This document shows positions 34,740 to 46,810 of a stretch of DNA of 64,000 bases, in pieces (the first letter of the stretch is position 1; each line of letters opens with the position of its first letter). The notes under the pieces were generated by a model, which ran no database searches, was not told where the DNA came from, and saw nothing but the letters and a program-made list of their open reading frames with translations. The position numbers were made by a program, and so were the translations under genes. The DNA comes from Chinchilla lanigera (taxonomy: Eukaryota; Chordata; Mammalia; Rodentia; Chinchillidae), in contig NW_004955435.1 of the NCBI RefSeq assembly GCF_000276665.1, positions 1,383,593 through 1,447,592 on the forward strand, written 5' to 3'.

Positions 34740-34841
34740 ACAGTGACTCGGTGTCCGAGCAGCGAGCCTGCAAAGGCAAAGCACGCTGCGTGTCCCGGAG
34801 CAGAACGCCAGAAGAGTGCCGATGGCAGCGGAAGAGAACGG
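34740..34841 (+). other. Exon-like block of 102 bp, unproven
   Basis: It is preceded by a pyrimidine-rich stretch and CAG (34737-34739) and followed by GTAAGT (34842-34847), a near-ideal 5' splice site. Length 102 is divisible by three. One frame is open throughout and includes SDSVSEQRACKGKARCVS and RSRTPEEC, a basic and serine-rich composition. It holds about 10 CpG. An alternative view is a first exon ending in ATG GCA GCG GAA (ATG at 34822-34824). I do not recognise the protein. No partner exon is visible in the window. Confidence 0.3.
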
Positions 34842-34847
34842 GTAAGT

Positions 34848-35539
34848 GTCAGACAAGGGTCAGTGACTCTTTGAGGATCACCTGCCTTTTCGGTACAGAT
34901 CAAAATCCTTGGTACAAGCTGTTAATATGCCACATGTCAGATTCTCTTCAGTTCCATCAACAATATCAATGGGGTAGCAAATCTTGCTGTCCTACAAGGA
35001 CAGCAGCCTCAGCCTTAGCTACTTTATCTGTGACCTAAGACTTCCCTCCGGCCACATGACTAAACCAGGGAACGCTGTATTCGCTTCTCCTCTGTTCTTT
35101 CTCTTCTTGGAATAATGATCTCGACGGATGTCTTAGTAAGTTCCTCCGTTTTCCAAGCCTCAAATTTGACTATCCACCCATGAAAATTATTTTCCATGAC
35201 CCTCAGAGTTGCCGTTACTCTAAGGTCTGCTTTATGTCTGAAGTGCCCCTTAAATCAGGCCCTTCTTGTTTTTTCCCCACTGCTATAATCCCTGAGTCCA
35301 TGCCTATATTTTTCTCTTGCCAGACCATTGTAAAAGACTCTGCTCCCTTTATCAGTAATGTCTCCCACTCTGAGTTAGTAAATACGCTCCTTCTAAAGTA
35401 ACCTAAAGAAGAAATTCGTTATCACATCCCATCTCTTAATTAAAAATTTAATCAGTTACATTCACCTATTTGTGAAATTTATTCAATATATGAACTGACT
35501 GGTTGAAATGACACCTGCCAGAGTGACATAAACAAATTA
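34848..35539. other. Unassigned sequence downstream of the exon-like block
   Basis: No named repeat or gene. It would be intron if the block at 34740 were an exon. Confidence 0.35.
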
Positions 35540-35825
35540 CCCCAGTGACCCTCAGTGTGAACTCTTCAGGGATTAAACCCAATTCCTTAGCTAGGCTCAA
35601 AAAGCCTCTATCGTCTGCTTTTCACTCTTCTCACTGCACAATGCCTTCTAATTTTCCTCTTTGGCCTCTCTAACTTTACTAAAGCTCTCAGTCTCAATTT
35701 ATAATACTATGCTTTTGTCTAGTCCGTTTCCTTTGACACCACTTCCCTCTCTGCCTTAAATTCTCCACCTTACCCTTTGCAGTGAGCTGAAATATTATCT
35801 CCCTCACAAATACTTCCCTAACTGC
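35540..35825 (+). mobile_element. L2 LINE fragment
   Basis: Sense L2 ORF2 C-terminal DNA: 'ctaggctcaaaaagcctcta', 'cactcttctcactgcacaat' and 'gaaatattatctccctcaca'. Decayed. Confidence 0.65.
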
Positions 35826-36512
35826 TTAAGGATGGCTAGTCAGTGTGTGGCAGTCAGGGCTGTGACAAGCGTGGTTCCACTTTGGCATGAAGCTGAGTAG
35901 CAGCTGGAGCTTAAGCTGTGCTCATCATAAGACCCAGCTATATCTAACAAGGCTGGCAGCCTGGAGAGCTCTGCAGAAGCATTGTGTACCAGGTACCTTG
36001 CAAGTGCCAGGCCAAGACTTTGACCAAATCTAGTTTTGTGGGAAGGGATGCTGTAAGTACCATATTGGGCCTATTTCTCAGATTTTTTTCCCTGTTCCAA
36101 AACAACCCTAAACTGTTAACTGAATTCTCAGAGCTGGGGACTGCCAATAAGAAAATACTAAAAGAACTATCTCATTGACAGTTCTCTGGATCACAAAGAA
36201 CAGGCTCACAGATGGTTTGAGCATAGCCAGGACAAGCAAAAGATACTTTCCTTAGCAGTAAAAAGCAGTAGCCATGGACTATATGGGTTCACTGAACTAG
36301 TTCTACAGTTAGATGCAGATTTAGAATTTTTCATTACCTGACCCTCTCAGGGGAAGAGAGTGGAGGAAATGAGAAAGGCTACGGAAACTCATCTTTTGTA
36401 GCTATGGAGTAACAAGAGGTTTCAGCAGCAGGTACCCTTAAAGGGGATTAAAGAAAGGAAAGCGTGTGGTCAATGCCATATGGTAGTTAAAAAAACATAC
36501 TGATGGAGCTAA
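35826..36512. other. Unassigned sequence
   Basis: No gene or repeat recognised. Confidence 0.4.
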
Positions 36513-37160
36513 GTGAAATATAGTTCAAGGACTTTAAGCTATTCACTTAATAGTTTATTCACTGGGTCTACTGTGTGCACACCCCGTACCCAGAACACCG
36601 CAGAGAATGAGAAAAATGAAGGTAGACTATCAATCCATCCTCAAATAACAGAAAAAGTCATTTCAGATTCAATAAGTACAATGGAAAATAAAACACGCAA
36701 CTGTGGTGGAAAGCTGGGGTCAGATAATGTCTCAGGAAGAGCTGTCACTTCAGCTAGAACCCGAAAGGCAGCCTGGGGGAGATCTGGGGGAGGGCACTCA
36801 GATAAAATGAAGAGCCAGTGCACAGGCCTCCAGACAGGCATGAGCTCGGCATTTCAGGACCTGGGAGAAGGTCATAGCGGAAACCCCAGTGGGTGAGCAA
36901 GTGCGAGGGTGGTAGGAGGTGATTCATGAAGTTAAATAAGCTCTGAGTCATCGAGGAGCTTGTAAGCCATGCTCAAGCGTTTGTATTTCTTATGTGTTTA
37001 ATGGGGAACTGTTGGATGGTTTTAACTAGAAACTGACACAATCCAAGTTTTGATTTTGTGCTTCACCATGACGGCCCTGGAGAGTATAGAGTAGGGAGGA
37101 AGGGGCAAGAGTGGGAGTGGGGAGGTCACTGTTGCAGTGTTCCAGGTGAATGATAGTACA
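36513..37160 (-). mobile_element. L2 LINE relic, 3' UTR and ORF2 antisense
   Basis: Reversed L2: 'tttattcactgggtctactg' (3' end), 'gggggagatctgggggaggg', 'gagcttgtaagccatgctca', then 'cactgttgcagtgttccagg'. It is cut at 37161 by an LTR and continues at 38030. Confidence 0.75.
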
Positions 37161-38024
37161 TGTCATGGTTTGGGGTTATTCTGCAAGGTGAACAATATAA
37201 TACAGGACACATATTTTGTGCAATTATTTATAATAGTCACCCAAAGAATCATATACAAGAGAGTGCAGGAAATCTGTCCACACACTTGAGACTAAAGAAT
37301 CCAGCTGAAGGCCTGGATCCCATGATACTGTCCTGCATGAGTCCAGCTGAAGGCCTAGATCTCATACCTCCCATGAATCCAACTGGAGGCCCAGAGTCCA
37401 TGACAACATCTCATGCAGGCCTGTTTCACGAATCTGTGCTGGGAAGGCCCAAAGGTCAATGGTGAAAGCTAGAAAGTCTGTGCCACCAAGGTGAAGGATC
37501 TGCATTAGCAGGCTGAGGGTTCTGCACTGGGGCCAGGAAGTGACTCTCAAGGTAAGAACCAGAGTGCCCCTGGAAGGTACCACAGCCATCTTCAGCAACA
37601 GTGTGAGGCCTTGAGCTCCTCCGATGATCGGAACAGCCGAGTTTCCATCAGGAAAGCCAATGCGACAATCTTCTCCAGGAGACCGGCAGTGCACCATCTT
37701 CCCCTCCGGAGCTAGGAAGTGATGCTCAAAGTGAGAACCAGAGCTTTCGCAAAGTGAACCGAAGCTATTCTCAGTGCTAATAAGGTCCCGAGCTCAGAGG
37801 ATGAAAACAACCAAGTTCATCAGGAAAGCCAGCATGACTAGCGCCTCCAAAAAAAACAACAGCTCCTTACAGGTTTTATCAGCTCCCAACAGCCTCTCCT
37901 CTTTTCAAATTCTACCTCTTATGCTGCTGGCAACAGTCCTCGGGAGGACCTCCCACACCCAGCACCATGCTTACTCAGTTCAGCTGGGTGTTACAAGTTG
38001 ACCACCAGTTGTCAAATCACCACA
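37161..38024 (-). mobile_element. Unnamed solo LTR with internal tandem repeats
   Basis: It lies inside the L2 and has TGTCATGGTT and AATCACCACA ends, that is TG...CA on either strand. On the minus strand it starts TGTGGTGATTTGACAACTGG. Internal repeats are of two kinds: a block at 37537 and again at 37716 (period 179), and three short units at 37298, 37340 and 37376 built on 'tccagctgaaggcctggat'. Its 5' end is shared with 46811. No clear target duplication; the flanks are gtaca and gcagg. LTR identity is inferred from termini and placement. Confidence 0.6.
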
Positions 38025-38029
38025 GCAGG

Positions 38030-38345
38030 TGTTCAGAGGTAGGCAGTAGCAGTAAAACGATCTGGGCTACATGGAATATATTTTGCAGATACAGTAGACA
38101 GGAGTTGCTAACATGCTGAATGTTGGAGTGGAGAAGAGAACAGATCTAGGAAACGCTCCAAGGTTTATGGCTACAGCAACTCTTAGAGAAATAACAGCTT
38201 ATTGAAAAGGGGAGAACTGGGACCAAACGATCTTACAGAAATTCGCTAGAGGTGTCATTACAAAACTGGATACAAACGTCTGGAGGTCAGGAAGGAGGTC
38301 ATGACTAAAGTTTAAGAACCATCAGAAGACTGGCATAGTCAAAGT
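38030..38345 (-). mobile_element. L2 LINE relic, continuation
   Basis: Resumes the L2 from 36513-37160 in the same orientation ('ggaatatattttgcagatac'). The same part is present at 11040-11100. Confidence 0.65.
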
Positions 38346-38599
38346 AACAGAAGCAGTTCTGGAAATAAGTGAGTGAAATTTGAGGAAAAAACTGAGATTC
38401 TACAACTCTTCTGGCAGAACATTGTTAGATGGTATTAATATTTCTTAGAAAGGCTTAATAGAAGGATACTTATCAAGACTGGAGTGAACTGTATGAGGCA
38501 CAAAGGTCAAATGACAAAGATGTGAAACCAGAAAAACTTCTCAAATCTATGTTGATCTTTTCTTCTTCTTCTTGTCGTTCCTCTCATCAGCGACACCTG

Positions 38600-38785
38600 C
38601 GATTTTCTTTTTTCTAATACTGGGGACTGAATTCAGGGCATATACACTAAATTATGTCCCAGCCCTATTTGATTTTTTATTTTAAGATAGAGTCTCACTG
38701 AGTCACTAAATTTCCTGGGCTGGGATTGAACTTGCCAACCCCTTGGCTCAGCCTCCCAGAATGCCATGATCATAGGCATAGCCCA
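38600..38785 (-). mobile_element. ID-B1 composite SINE (B4 / B1-dID type)
   Basis: An ID half ('aatactggggactgaattca' to 'tgtcccagccc') is joined to a B1 half ('agatagagtctcactgagtc' to 'gcctcccagaatgccatgat'). Diverged, hence older than the simple ID copies. Confidence 0.8.
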
Positions 38786-40469
38786 TGAGTTTATGACTCC
38801 AAGATTTTTCCACAGCTTTCTTGGAAGATGCAACCATTGTATGATTCTTTTTCATTCTGGTACTCCTGCAGTATCTCTTTTCTGTGGTTACAGCAATATT
38901 TCTGGTGTAAAGTTAGAAAGTTTTAGCATCTCTTTATTTAATGAGCAGTATTTATGGAATTTTAAAAACGTGCATAAAGAATGTCAACATGTTTTATTAG
39001 AGAACTAGATTCTAGAGCCAAAAAATAAAATTTCAGAAATGAAAAGTAATCTCTGAATATTTCTTAAATTGTTCATATAAGGCAGAATGCATGGCCTTTT
39101 GAAAATGGCAATATCGACCCTACCTTGATAAAAATCTCTCAATAAATCTTAAGCAGCCTGGTTTTGCTCCAGCATTAATATAATCTCCTCCTGTTGAGTG
39201 TCAGATTGTATCAAAAAATGCCAGCAGGTAGAATTGACGTTTGAATCTCTGAATGTATGTATGAAATGATTCCACATTATATTTAGTACTAGTCTAAGCA
39301 TCTCTGCAGCCATATATCCAGATTATAAAATAGGTTTTTCCGGGAGTAATAGAGGGGAGCTTTATGAACTAAGGTGTGAAGAGCTCTAAGATCACAAAGT
39401 GAAACTCCTGAGACATGTGTCTCTAAGCCAGGAACAAAGACTGCATTCACTTATTACTGGGCATGGATAAGATAATATGTCAGAATCTATAAGTCACAAC
39501 TTGGGTGTGATGTCACATCAGCTCATAATTTTCTAAGACAAATTCTATGTACTTCGGGCTCTACTTCAAAAAACAAGCAAGAAATTTAATTATCGCTATG
39601 TTTGACACACCAACACTCTAAAATCAGCCATGCCAAAAGCTCAGAGAGGGCCTTCAGGTTTCCAGTTTCTGAAGTTGGCTGTCTAGATGTTCACTGTTTA
39701 AGCCATCAGGGTTCCTTCAGCGTAGAAACTCCAGTACATCTTCATGAAACTCAAAGTATCCACATCCCTGGATGCACAGAACTCTCAGAGATTCTACTTG
39801 TTCCCAGGAAGGTAGAGTATGCAATTCTTCTAGAAGCTGCGAGGCACTGTCCTGGCCAACCTGTCTTTCTCGCCCTTGTTCAGGAGGATGTCTCATCCCT
39901 TAAGCCCAACCCTCAACTTCACTTGCATGATGGCTGCTCCTCAGGAGGATATAGCACAATATCTCACTTGGGAAAACAAAATTCCTCAACAATGCAAAAA
40001 TCTTCAGATATGGGATCACAGAGCCTTAGTCTATAAGAAGGAAAATATATATCAATGGAAGCATATTACAGCACAAGTTATCCTGCCACCATTTTTATGA
40101 TAGAGGGCAATAGCTCTTCTGGATGGGGATTAAGAAGTGCAGTACTTTGTAAATATGAAAAATGGGCGTAATCTACTGAACCATAAGACATACAAACCCA
40201 ATAAAGTTCTTCAAATATTGTCCTCAGAGCCAGGACAAGTTGTTAAGTAGTTTATTCTCATCTCTAGAGAACAGCCAGGTAAAAAGGGTCTTCTTAGACA
40301 GTTAGAATGGCTTCGTCTTCATTGTATCATCCTGGAAATGCAAGCTCCCATACTTACTGAAAGAGAGAAGGATCGGGCAAGAATTGGATGCCACCCACTC
40401 TGCGTGTAGTCTGCTGGGAATATCAGACTTGCGAGTCACACATTTAGTGTGTTGTGGTGTAATCTATAC
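38786..40469. other. Unassigned sequence with overlapping open frames near 39600-40100
   Basis: Two plus-strand frames overlap (39602-40036, 144 codons; 39876-40100, 74 codons). The second holds PQEDIAQYLTWENKIPQQCK, which looks protein-like but I do not recognise it. No promoter, splice sites or poly-A tail is visible, so I do not call a gene. Confidence 0.35.
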
Positions 40470-40595
40470 ATCTGGAAATCTGCCTGTCCTACTAGGCTGT
40501 AACTACCTCGGGAGAGGAATCTTGGCTCACTTATTCCTACAACTTTTGCCAGACTTAGGACCTGGCATACTGCGGACACTAAATAAGTGAAGTCC
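40470..40595 (+). mobile_element. L2 3'-end fragment
   Basis: 'ctgtaactacctcgggagag' to 'cctggcatactgcggacact' followed by aaataag is the L2 3' terminal pattern in sense. Confidence 0.65.
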
Positions 40596-41439
40596 AGGGC
40601 ATGACTGGGAAAAGGCTTACCGGCTTGATTTTCTACCTGCATGGCACCCCTTACACCACTTAAATTTCTCATTTATTTCTTGTCCTCTCTGACCCATTTA
40701 CTCATCAGAGTGGTGAACCAAGTTCTTTGGCATTCTCTGTATAAGTCAGTTATGTCTCAGTCCTTTGGCCGTCCTCACCACAGGGCTATTCCAAAGGATA
40801 CTTTCTATTCTGGATCTACTGCTGCTCTGCGGCTCACTCTGGTTAAGGAATAATCTTATAATCCCATTAGGGTCAGCTTTTATCCCTCCGTTTCTTATCA
40901 CAAATTACTATTAGATGGGAGAGAAGAAACCCCATTTGTTCAGTTAACTGGGTCACTAAGAGCTGTATCATTCCTGTGCTCCTGTTCTGAAAGCATAATT
41001 AAAGCCCTGACTAATTAGTATTAAAGTAACCTTAATTAACTAACCTAACTTACCACTAATCAAGGGAATGGGTCTTCTGAGAGATGCCGGAACATTTTCT
41101 AGTCAGTACACAATATAAGTTAATATACATACATACCCCTACGGATACATTCATTTTTAAAAAATTAAAACTCTTCCTTGTTGGGAATGTAAGTTGGAGG
41201 TTACTTGCTTACTTGCTTATTTATTTATACTCTGCCTCTTCCCACAAAGGATTGGGCTCAAAGGACGGCATCTTGCATTTGTATTGCAGAGCTCTTGCCT
41301 TGATTATTAAACAAGAAGGTCTTTAGCATGCTTCTTACTTGCTCTGGGTCATTAGTAAGCCCATGATAATTATCTATCAAAGTAATTCAGAGGCTGCTCT
41401 TTCTGATTTCCACATTACAGATAGTTACTTGTCCCCTAT
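40596..41439. other. Unassigned sequence
   Basis: No gene or named repeat recognised. Confidence 0.4.
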
Positions 41440-41545
41440 GTGACTTAGCATGTACCACTTTATCTCCCTGGATGCCAGTTTCCTGGTCTGTAAAATGAAG
41501 CCACTACATTAAAGCATCTCCCGCACTTGACATGCTCAGCTGTTC
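41440..41545 (+). mobile_element. MIR fragment
   Basis: 'gtgacttagcatgtaccact' then 'tggtctgtaaaatgaagcca' is the MIR core. Confidence 0.65.
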
Positions 41546-42584
41546 TATGAGGGCAAAGTTTCTCTTGACCCCTCAGTTCTCTGTCTTACAGATCTAATCG
41601 ATGTGATGTCCATTCTGCAATACAAAGGACTGTTTATGTGACCACTCACAAATACTGCTGTTTTCGAAAGTTGCTACCGTACAATCTCCAAGACCGCCCG
41701 ATGAGAAGACAACATAAAAACTGCCTCCAGTAATTCATTTCAGAGGCGCTGGGGAGCACAGATCAAAATATCTGCCTCACTCAGGCCAGAGTCTGAAGGG
41801 CCACACATCAGTGCTACAGTGTGAGGTGCTGTGCATCTGGCTGCCATTTGCGGCTGTGAGTGAGGTTATCTGACCGTTTCCTTAGTATAGATTTGAAGTT
41901 AGAGGGGCCCAAAGAAAAACCTTATACTAGTGTGACACATCCCTAAAATAGACCAAAGTAAAAGCCAGGAAAACAGCCTATCAGCTTCTCAGTGTTTCCT
42001 AGGTGGGCACCGCAGGAACACTTAGGCTTGTCCTGCTTTTTCCAGGATGAAAACTCTAGATGTGCTGTGACTCTAGAACTTACACTGGAAGAAATGCTGT
42101 GAAGCGCTAGAGCTAATATTTAAAGGAGGTTACACAGTACCCTGCTCCCAGCAGGCTTAAGAAGCAGTTAATCTTGTTCTAGCCGGAATTGTTTAAAAGA
42201 AATCTACAAAGAGCCTGGGGGTGGAAATGCCTGCGGGCGTCGCTCCCAGCACAGAGTTGCTCTCTTCCCAGATTGCTGGGAGCGCGAGGTGTCAATGATG
42301 CAGCACCCAACGGCTGTAAATAATACCTGAGGAACATGCCCGGTCTTGGAGGACAGATCCCACAGTTTCTTCGAGTTTCTCCTTTGTGTTTCGGGTTTTG
42401 CCGTCTGTTCACAACAAATTAATGAATGAAAAAGTGAGTGTGCGAGTGGACAAGTAAACTGTATTTTCTTCTCTTCCACTTAAATAAGTACATTTGTTTT
42501 ATTTTTCTGTGTATCATATGAAAAATAGCAGGAAAGGGCTTTCTTGCAGAAACTGTCCTCTTATTACCTATTTTAGCATTTGTA
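41546..42584. other. Unassigned sequence
   Basis: Contains the hairpin at 42241-42284 and a moderately CpG-containing stretch at 42220-42380; no gene is visible. Confidence 0.4.
42241..42284. repeat. Perfect 11-bp inverted repeat (hairpin)
   Basis: cgctcccagca (42241-42251) and tgctgggagcg (42274-42284) are exact reverse complements with a 22-base spacer. No T-tract follows and no RNA family is recognised. Confidence 0.7.
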
Positions 42585-42770
42585 AAAATAACTCAGAGCT
42601 CTTATTAAATATCCAGACTCATTAGACCTACACCTCAAGACCTGATTCGATAGATCAGGCATAAGCACAAGAATATAAATAGTTATACCACACACCCGCG
42701 CACACACACACACACACACACTTCAAAGTTGCTTCTACATTAAATGGTCGACAGGCCATGCTTTGAGGAA
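42585..42770. mobile_element. hAT-Charlie-type MITE remnant with (CA)n
   Basis: 'ggtcgacaggccatgctttg' and the earlier 'gagctcttattaaatatcca' fit the outer parts of a MER5/MER20-like element. A CA microsatellite (42701-42721) has grown inside it. Confidence 0.5.
42701..42721. repeat. (CA)n microsatellite
   Basis: Ten uninterrupted CA units, preceded by imperfect ones. Confidence 0.95.
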
Positions 42771-42954
42771 AACCGGCATGTAAGGACTGTTGGTTCTTGG
42801 TCAGTCACACTGACATCAGACTTTCCAAAGGCTGAGTTGTAACTATTCCACATATGAGATCACAGTCAATCATACGGAAGTAAATGTCACCCGAATGAGA
42901 CCGTCTCAGGAAACTGCCGAAGTGTGTAAGGGCAGGACACCAGCTCCAAAACTT

Positions 42955-44075
42955 ACTGTAGAGAGGGTCTCAAGAAGCATGATACTGGCACAAAGACAGA
43001 CAGATGAATGCAAACTAATGGAGAGTCAAGAAATAGGCCCATATGTACACGAGCAATTGATTCAACAATGGTGAAAAACAACTTCTGGTGAATGCAGTCG
43101 TTTCAACAATGCAATCTTTTGGTGATGGCAGTGATAGAACAATTAGATAGCTACATATGATAACAACAAAACGTACTATTAGTCACCACATTTAAAAACA
43201 AAAACTCCAAATGTACAAACTCAAAGGTCAAATTGAAAGTAGCAGAATTTGTAGGAGAAAAGACAAAAGAAAATTTTTGTGATCTTATTTTAAAAAAAAA
43301 TTATTAGATACAAAACCAAAACCATCATCCAAAAAAATAAAAGTTGATATAATGGTTTTTATATCACAGTTGAGAACTTCTCTTTGAGAAACACTGGTGA
43401 GAAAGTCAAAATACGAGCACCAGGCAGAAAGACAATACTTACAAATCACAACTAATCACAAGCCATTTGTCTTATAAAAACTTATATCCACAATATATTA
43501 ATAACTCATAAAAGTCAATTTTAAAACATTTTAAAACTGGCAGAAGTTTTAAATAGATACCAACAAATATATTTGGACAGCATGTGAACACATAAGAAAA
43601 TGCTCAGTAGTATATGTCATTATAGGAGTACAAATTAATTACACTAAGAAATCACTATCTACCCATAAGAATAGTTACAGTCTAAAAGGCTAATCCCATA
43701 AAATGTGGACAATGATGGAAAAACTGGAATACTGGTTCCAAAATAAAACTTTATGAAAAAAGCCAGACAAAAAAGACTACAGATTTTAAGATTCCATTCA
43801 ACAAATTCCAGAAAATGAATCCAATTTATACTGACAAGAAGTAGATTAGCAATTTTCTGAGAATGGTATAAGGCAGGCATGGGAAAGAGGAAGAGACTTG
43901 AAAGGACCCCAAATAATCCTTTGAGGTTGATCGATATGTTCATTATCTTTTTAGTAGCAATAATTTCATACATCTATGATATATATGACAAAGCTTATTA
44001 AATTATATACTTTATGTGAAAATTATTATATGTCAATTATATCTTAATAACAGTTTAAAATGATAGTTATTTTAA
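42955..44075 (+). mobile_element. Old L1M LINE, ORF2 end and 3' UTR
   Basis: Sense L1M: 'atgatactggcacaaagaca', later 'aaatgctcagtagtatatgt', and a 3' end of 'ttatatgtcaattatatctt' plus aataa. Internal deletions shorten it. Confidence 0.8.
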
Positions 44076-44988
44076 AAGATAAGAAAAGTGAAATATGAGA
44101 CAATAGTAATTTCCAACAATTCAGGAGTAATACAAGAATGATATTATCACAGTACACTAACGGACTCACCAGTGACTGTTTTTACAGTTATAGAAATATA
44201 AATATCAAATGTCAATTTAATACAGATTGTGATGTAACTTTTTACCAAAGAAGGAAAAATGAGACACACATATAGGGGCAGAGAGAGAGGGCATGGAAGA
44301 GGGTTAGTTCTCTTGATCTACTCTAATAAGTCAAAAGATAACAGATAAAATTTAAAAATCCAGATTTGCAGAACATGGAGGCTATTTAGAGATACAAACA
44401 GCAGAATCAATGACTAAGAGTTGGAAGTGTTTGTCTTGGGGAAGTAGAACTCAAGGACAAGAAGTAAGAAGACAGAAGACAGCTATTCTCACACACCCAC
44501 AAGCATGCACTAGGTGAGCACGCACAGGCACATGACTTACGGTGCCATCTCACCATTTGACTTAACAAACCACTGCTGCGGGCAATATCCTGAGATCTCC
44601 GCATTTCTGTAGAGCCTAGATTTTATGATTGAGTGGCAGACATGCTTTAGAAGTCAGAGAAAGTAAATTGCTCTGGATAAGATTTAGCGCGTTCTCTCCC
44701 AGGAGCCATTTATTTATATTCTAAAGGCAATAAAACCCAGAAACAACTTTACCCCGTCTTCCAGAAACATTTGCTTGTAATACAGGGCAGTCCCCTCCCT
44801 CCCCTTAGAAGGTTTGCCTATGTTGGAATGTACTGTTTCTCTAGAGGGAGAAGTAGATGAGCTACTTGTCCAAAAAAGCATAAAGTCTTATGTCAAGGTT
44901 CTTTACCTATGGTACAAAATCCGGGTGTATATAAGCAAATATTTGGACCTCACTAAGTGTCCTTTTGGAGACATGCAATGTGGGATAA
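44076..44988. other. Unassigned sequence
   Basis: No gene or named repeat recognised. Confidence 0.4.
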
Positions 44989-45381
44989 TGCTGTGGTTTA
45001 GATCTGAAGTACCCCAAAGATCCACGTGGTAAAGGCTTGGTCCCCAGAATGATGCCACAGGGAAGCGGCAGAATCTTTCAGACAGGGGCCTAGTGAGAGG
45101 TCTTTGGGCCCTTAAGGACCCACAGGGGATAGAGGCATTGCCGGGCGAGTTGAACCTCAGCCTCTTCCTCTTCCTCCCTTACTTTCTGGCCATGACGTGA
45201 GGAGCTTTGCTCTGCTATATACTCCTGTCGTGATACATCTCATTATCAAAGTCCTAGCAGCAATGGTGTCAAATTACTAAGGACTGAAATCTCCAGAAAC
45301 TGAGTCAGAATGAACTGACTCAGATTATATTTATAGATTATCTCAGGAATTTTTATAGCGACAACAAAACTGACTAACACA
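44989..45381 (+). mobile_element. Solo ERVL-MaLR-type LTR
   Basis: TGCTGTGGTTTAGATCTG to CTGACTAACACA, 393 bp. Flanks gataa (44984-44988) and gatac (45382-45386) form a 5-bp duplication with one mismatch. Interior 'ggcttggtccccagaatgat' is typical of this LTR group. Confidence 0.85.
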
Positions 45382-45420
45382 GATACAAATGTGCATAACC
45401 AGCGTCTGTGTCTGGATGGA

Positions 45421-45518
45421 GTGATGATGATGGTGATGACAGTGCTGATGATGACAGATGATAGATAGATGATAGGTAGATAGATGATAGATAGATAGAT
45501 AGATGATAGACAGATGAC
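45421..45518. repeat. GATGAT / GATA microsatellite
   Basis: A compound run of GATGAT steps followed by GATA units ('gatagatagatagatgatag'). Confidence 0.9.
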
Positions 45519-45809
45519 ACTATGCTAGGCTAACTTTTTAGATTCCAAGTAGAATAACATAGAAGACCCTTCATAATTTCTGAACTTGAAAAAGTGAGTG
45601 TATTATTTATGAATAGTAATTAAGGAATTTTAAACAAAATGATACACTGATGTGCATCCAGACAGAAAAAAATTTATAATAAAAATCACACAATCTTAGC
45701 TGTGGGTAATGATGTAAGATAAGAACTCTTGTTCATTTCATCTGGTTGGAATAAGCATCCTTATCAATACCTTGATTATCCCATAAAATAAAATATGCAC
45801 ATTCTGTTT

Positions 45810-46095
45810 TCTTAGTCTGTTTGTGCTGCTATAGCACAGTTTCTGAGACTGGATAATTTACAGATAGCAGAAACCCATTTCTCACAGCTCCAGAAGCTGC
45901 GAAGTCGGAGATCAAGGTACCGGTAGTTTCCACGTTTGGAGAGGGCCTGGGCTCTGCTTCAGACACGCGGAATTCCATGTTCTCACTCAGCAGAAGGGAG
46001 ACAAGGACCGGCTGATTCCTTCCAGCTCTTTCAGAAATCCAGTAATCCCACCGTGAGGATGGAGCCAGGACTTGCGATCGCATCTCTTTGAACTC
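45810..46095 (-). mobile_element. MST/MLT1-type MaLR LTR, antisense
   Basis: 'cttagtctgtttgtgctgct', then 'gagactggataatttacaga', then 'tttctcacagctccagaagc' and 'gagatcaaggtaccggtagt' are the reversed LTR from its 3' end. Confidence 0.85.
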
Positions 46096-46139
46096 ATGTC
46101 TTCAGATACACTAAGCCATAAACTACAGTAGGCAGAGAT

Positions 46140-46665
46140 CTAAGACAGTTTCCGAGATTCCCAGCCCCCTGTGAACCCAGCCTACATAATCCCCTCCTCT
46201 GTGTGTTGGTGAAACTGTGAATATAAAGAATTCTGTTCCCCTGATCAGGTCCATTATAAGACAGAGATGAACTGTGTTCCCAGTGTAATCAAGTTCCAAC
46301 ACCAGGTGAGTTTAACGGAAAGGGACAGCATTCTGAGTGGACCTAACCCAATCAACCAAATCAATAGAAATTTGGCCCTTTCCAAGGAAGAGTGTGAAAG
46401 CCCTGAAATCTCCCCTCTGCTAGGAAGCAAATCACATGCGCGGCTTAGGGAGGGTGTCGGGGCAAGGGCCTCAGAGAGGCATCCGGGAACTGAGAGCCAT
46501 TTCCGGTCAGCGGCCAACAAGAGAAGTGAGACCTCAGTCACACAGCCACAGGGCGCAGTGTAGTCCTCGCGGGGGACTCTGGGTCTTCGATCGAGACTGC
46601 AAACCTGGACAGCACCTTGCTGTCAGAGTGTGTGCAGGACATTCTTGGATTAGAAAGCACTGAGG
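46140..46665 (+). mobile_element. MLT1-type MaLR LTR
   Basis: Sense order: 'ggtgaaactgtgaatataaa', 'ccaggtgagtttaacggaaa', 'agtggacctaacccaatcaa', 'gccaacaagagaagtgagac'. Old, with blurred ends. Confidence 0.7.
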
Positions 46666-46810
46666 ATACACAATGATTCGTTTGCTGCTGCGAAAATGAA
46701 CTGAAACCTTTCACCTGAGGACAAGAGTGTATTTGAATTGCAGGGGATCCCTATTTTTTAGTCTTGCCATGCATTGTAAAGTTAATGGGAAGTAAGGACT
46801 GTGACTGTAG

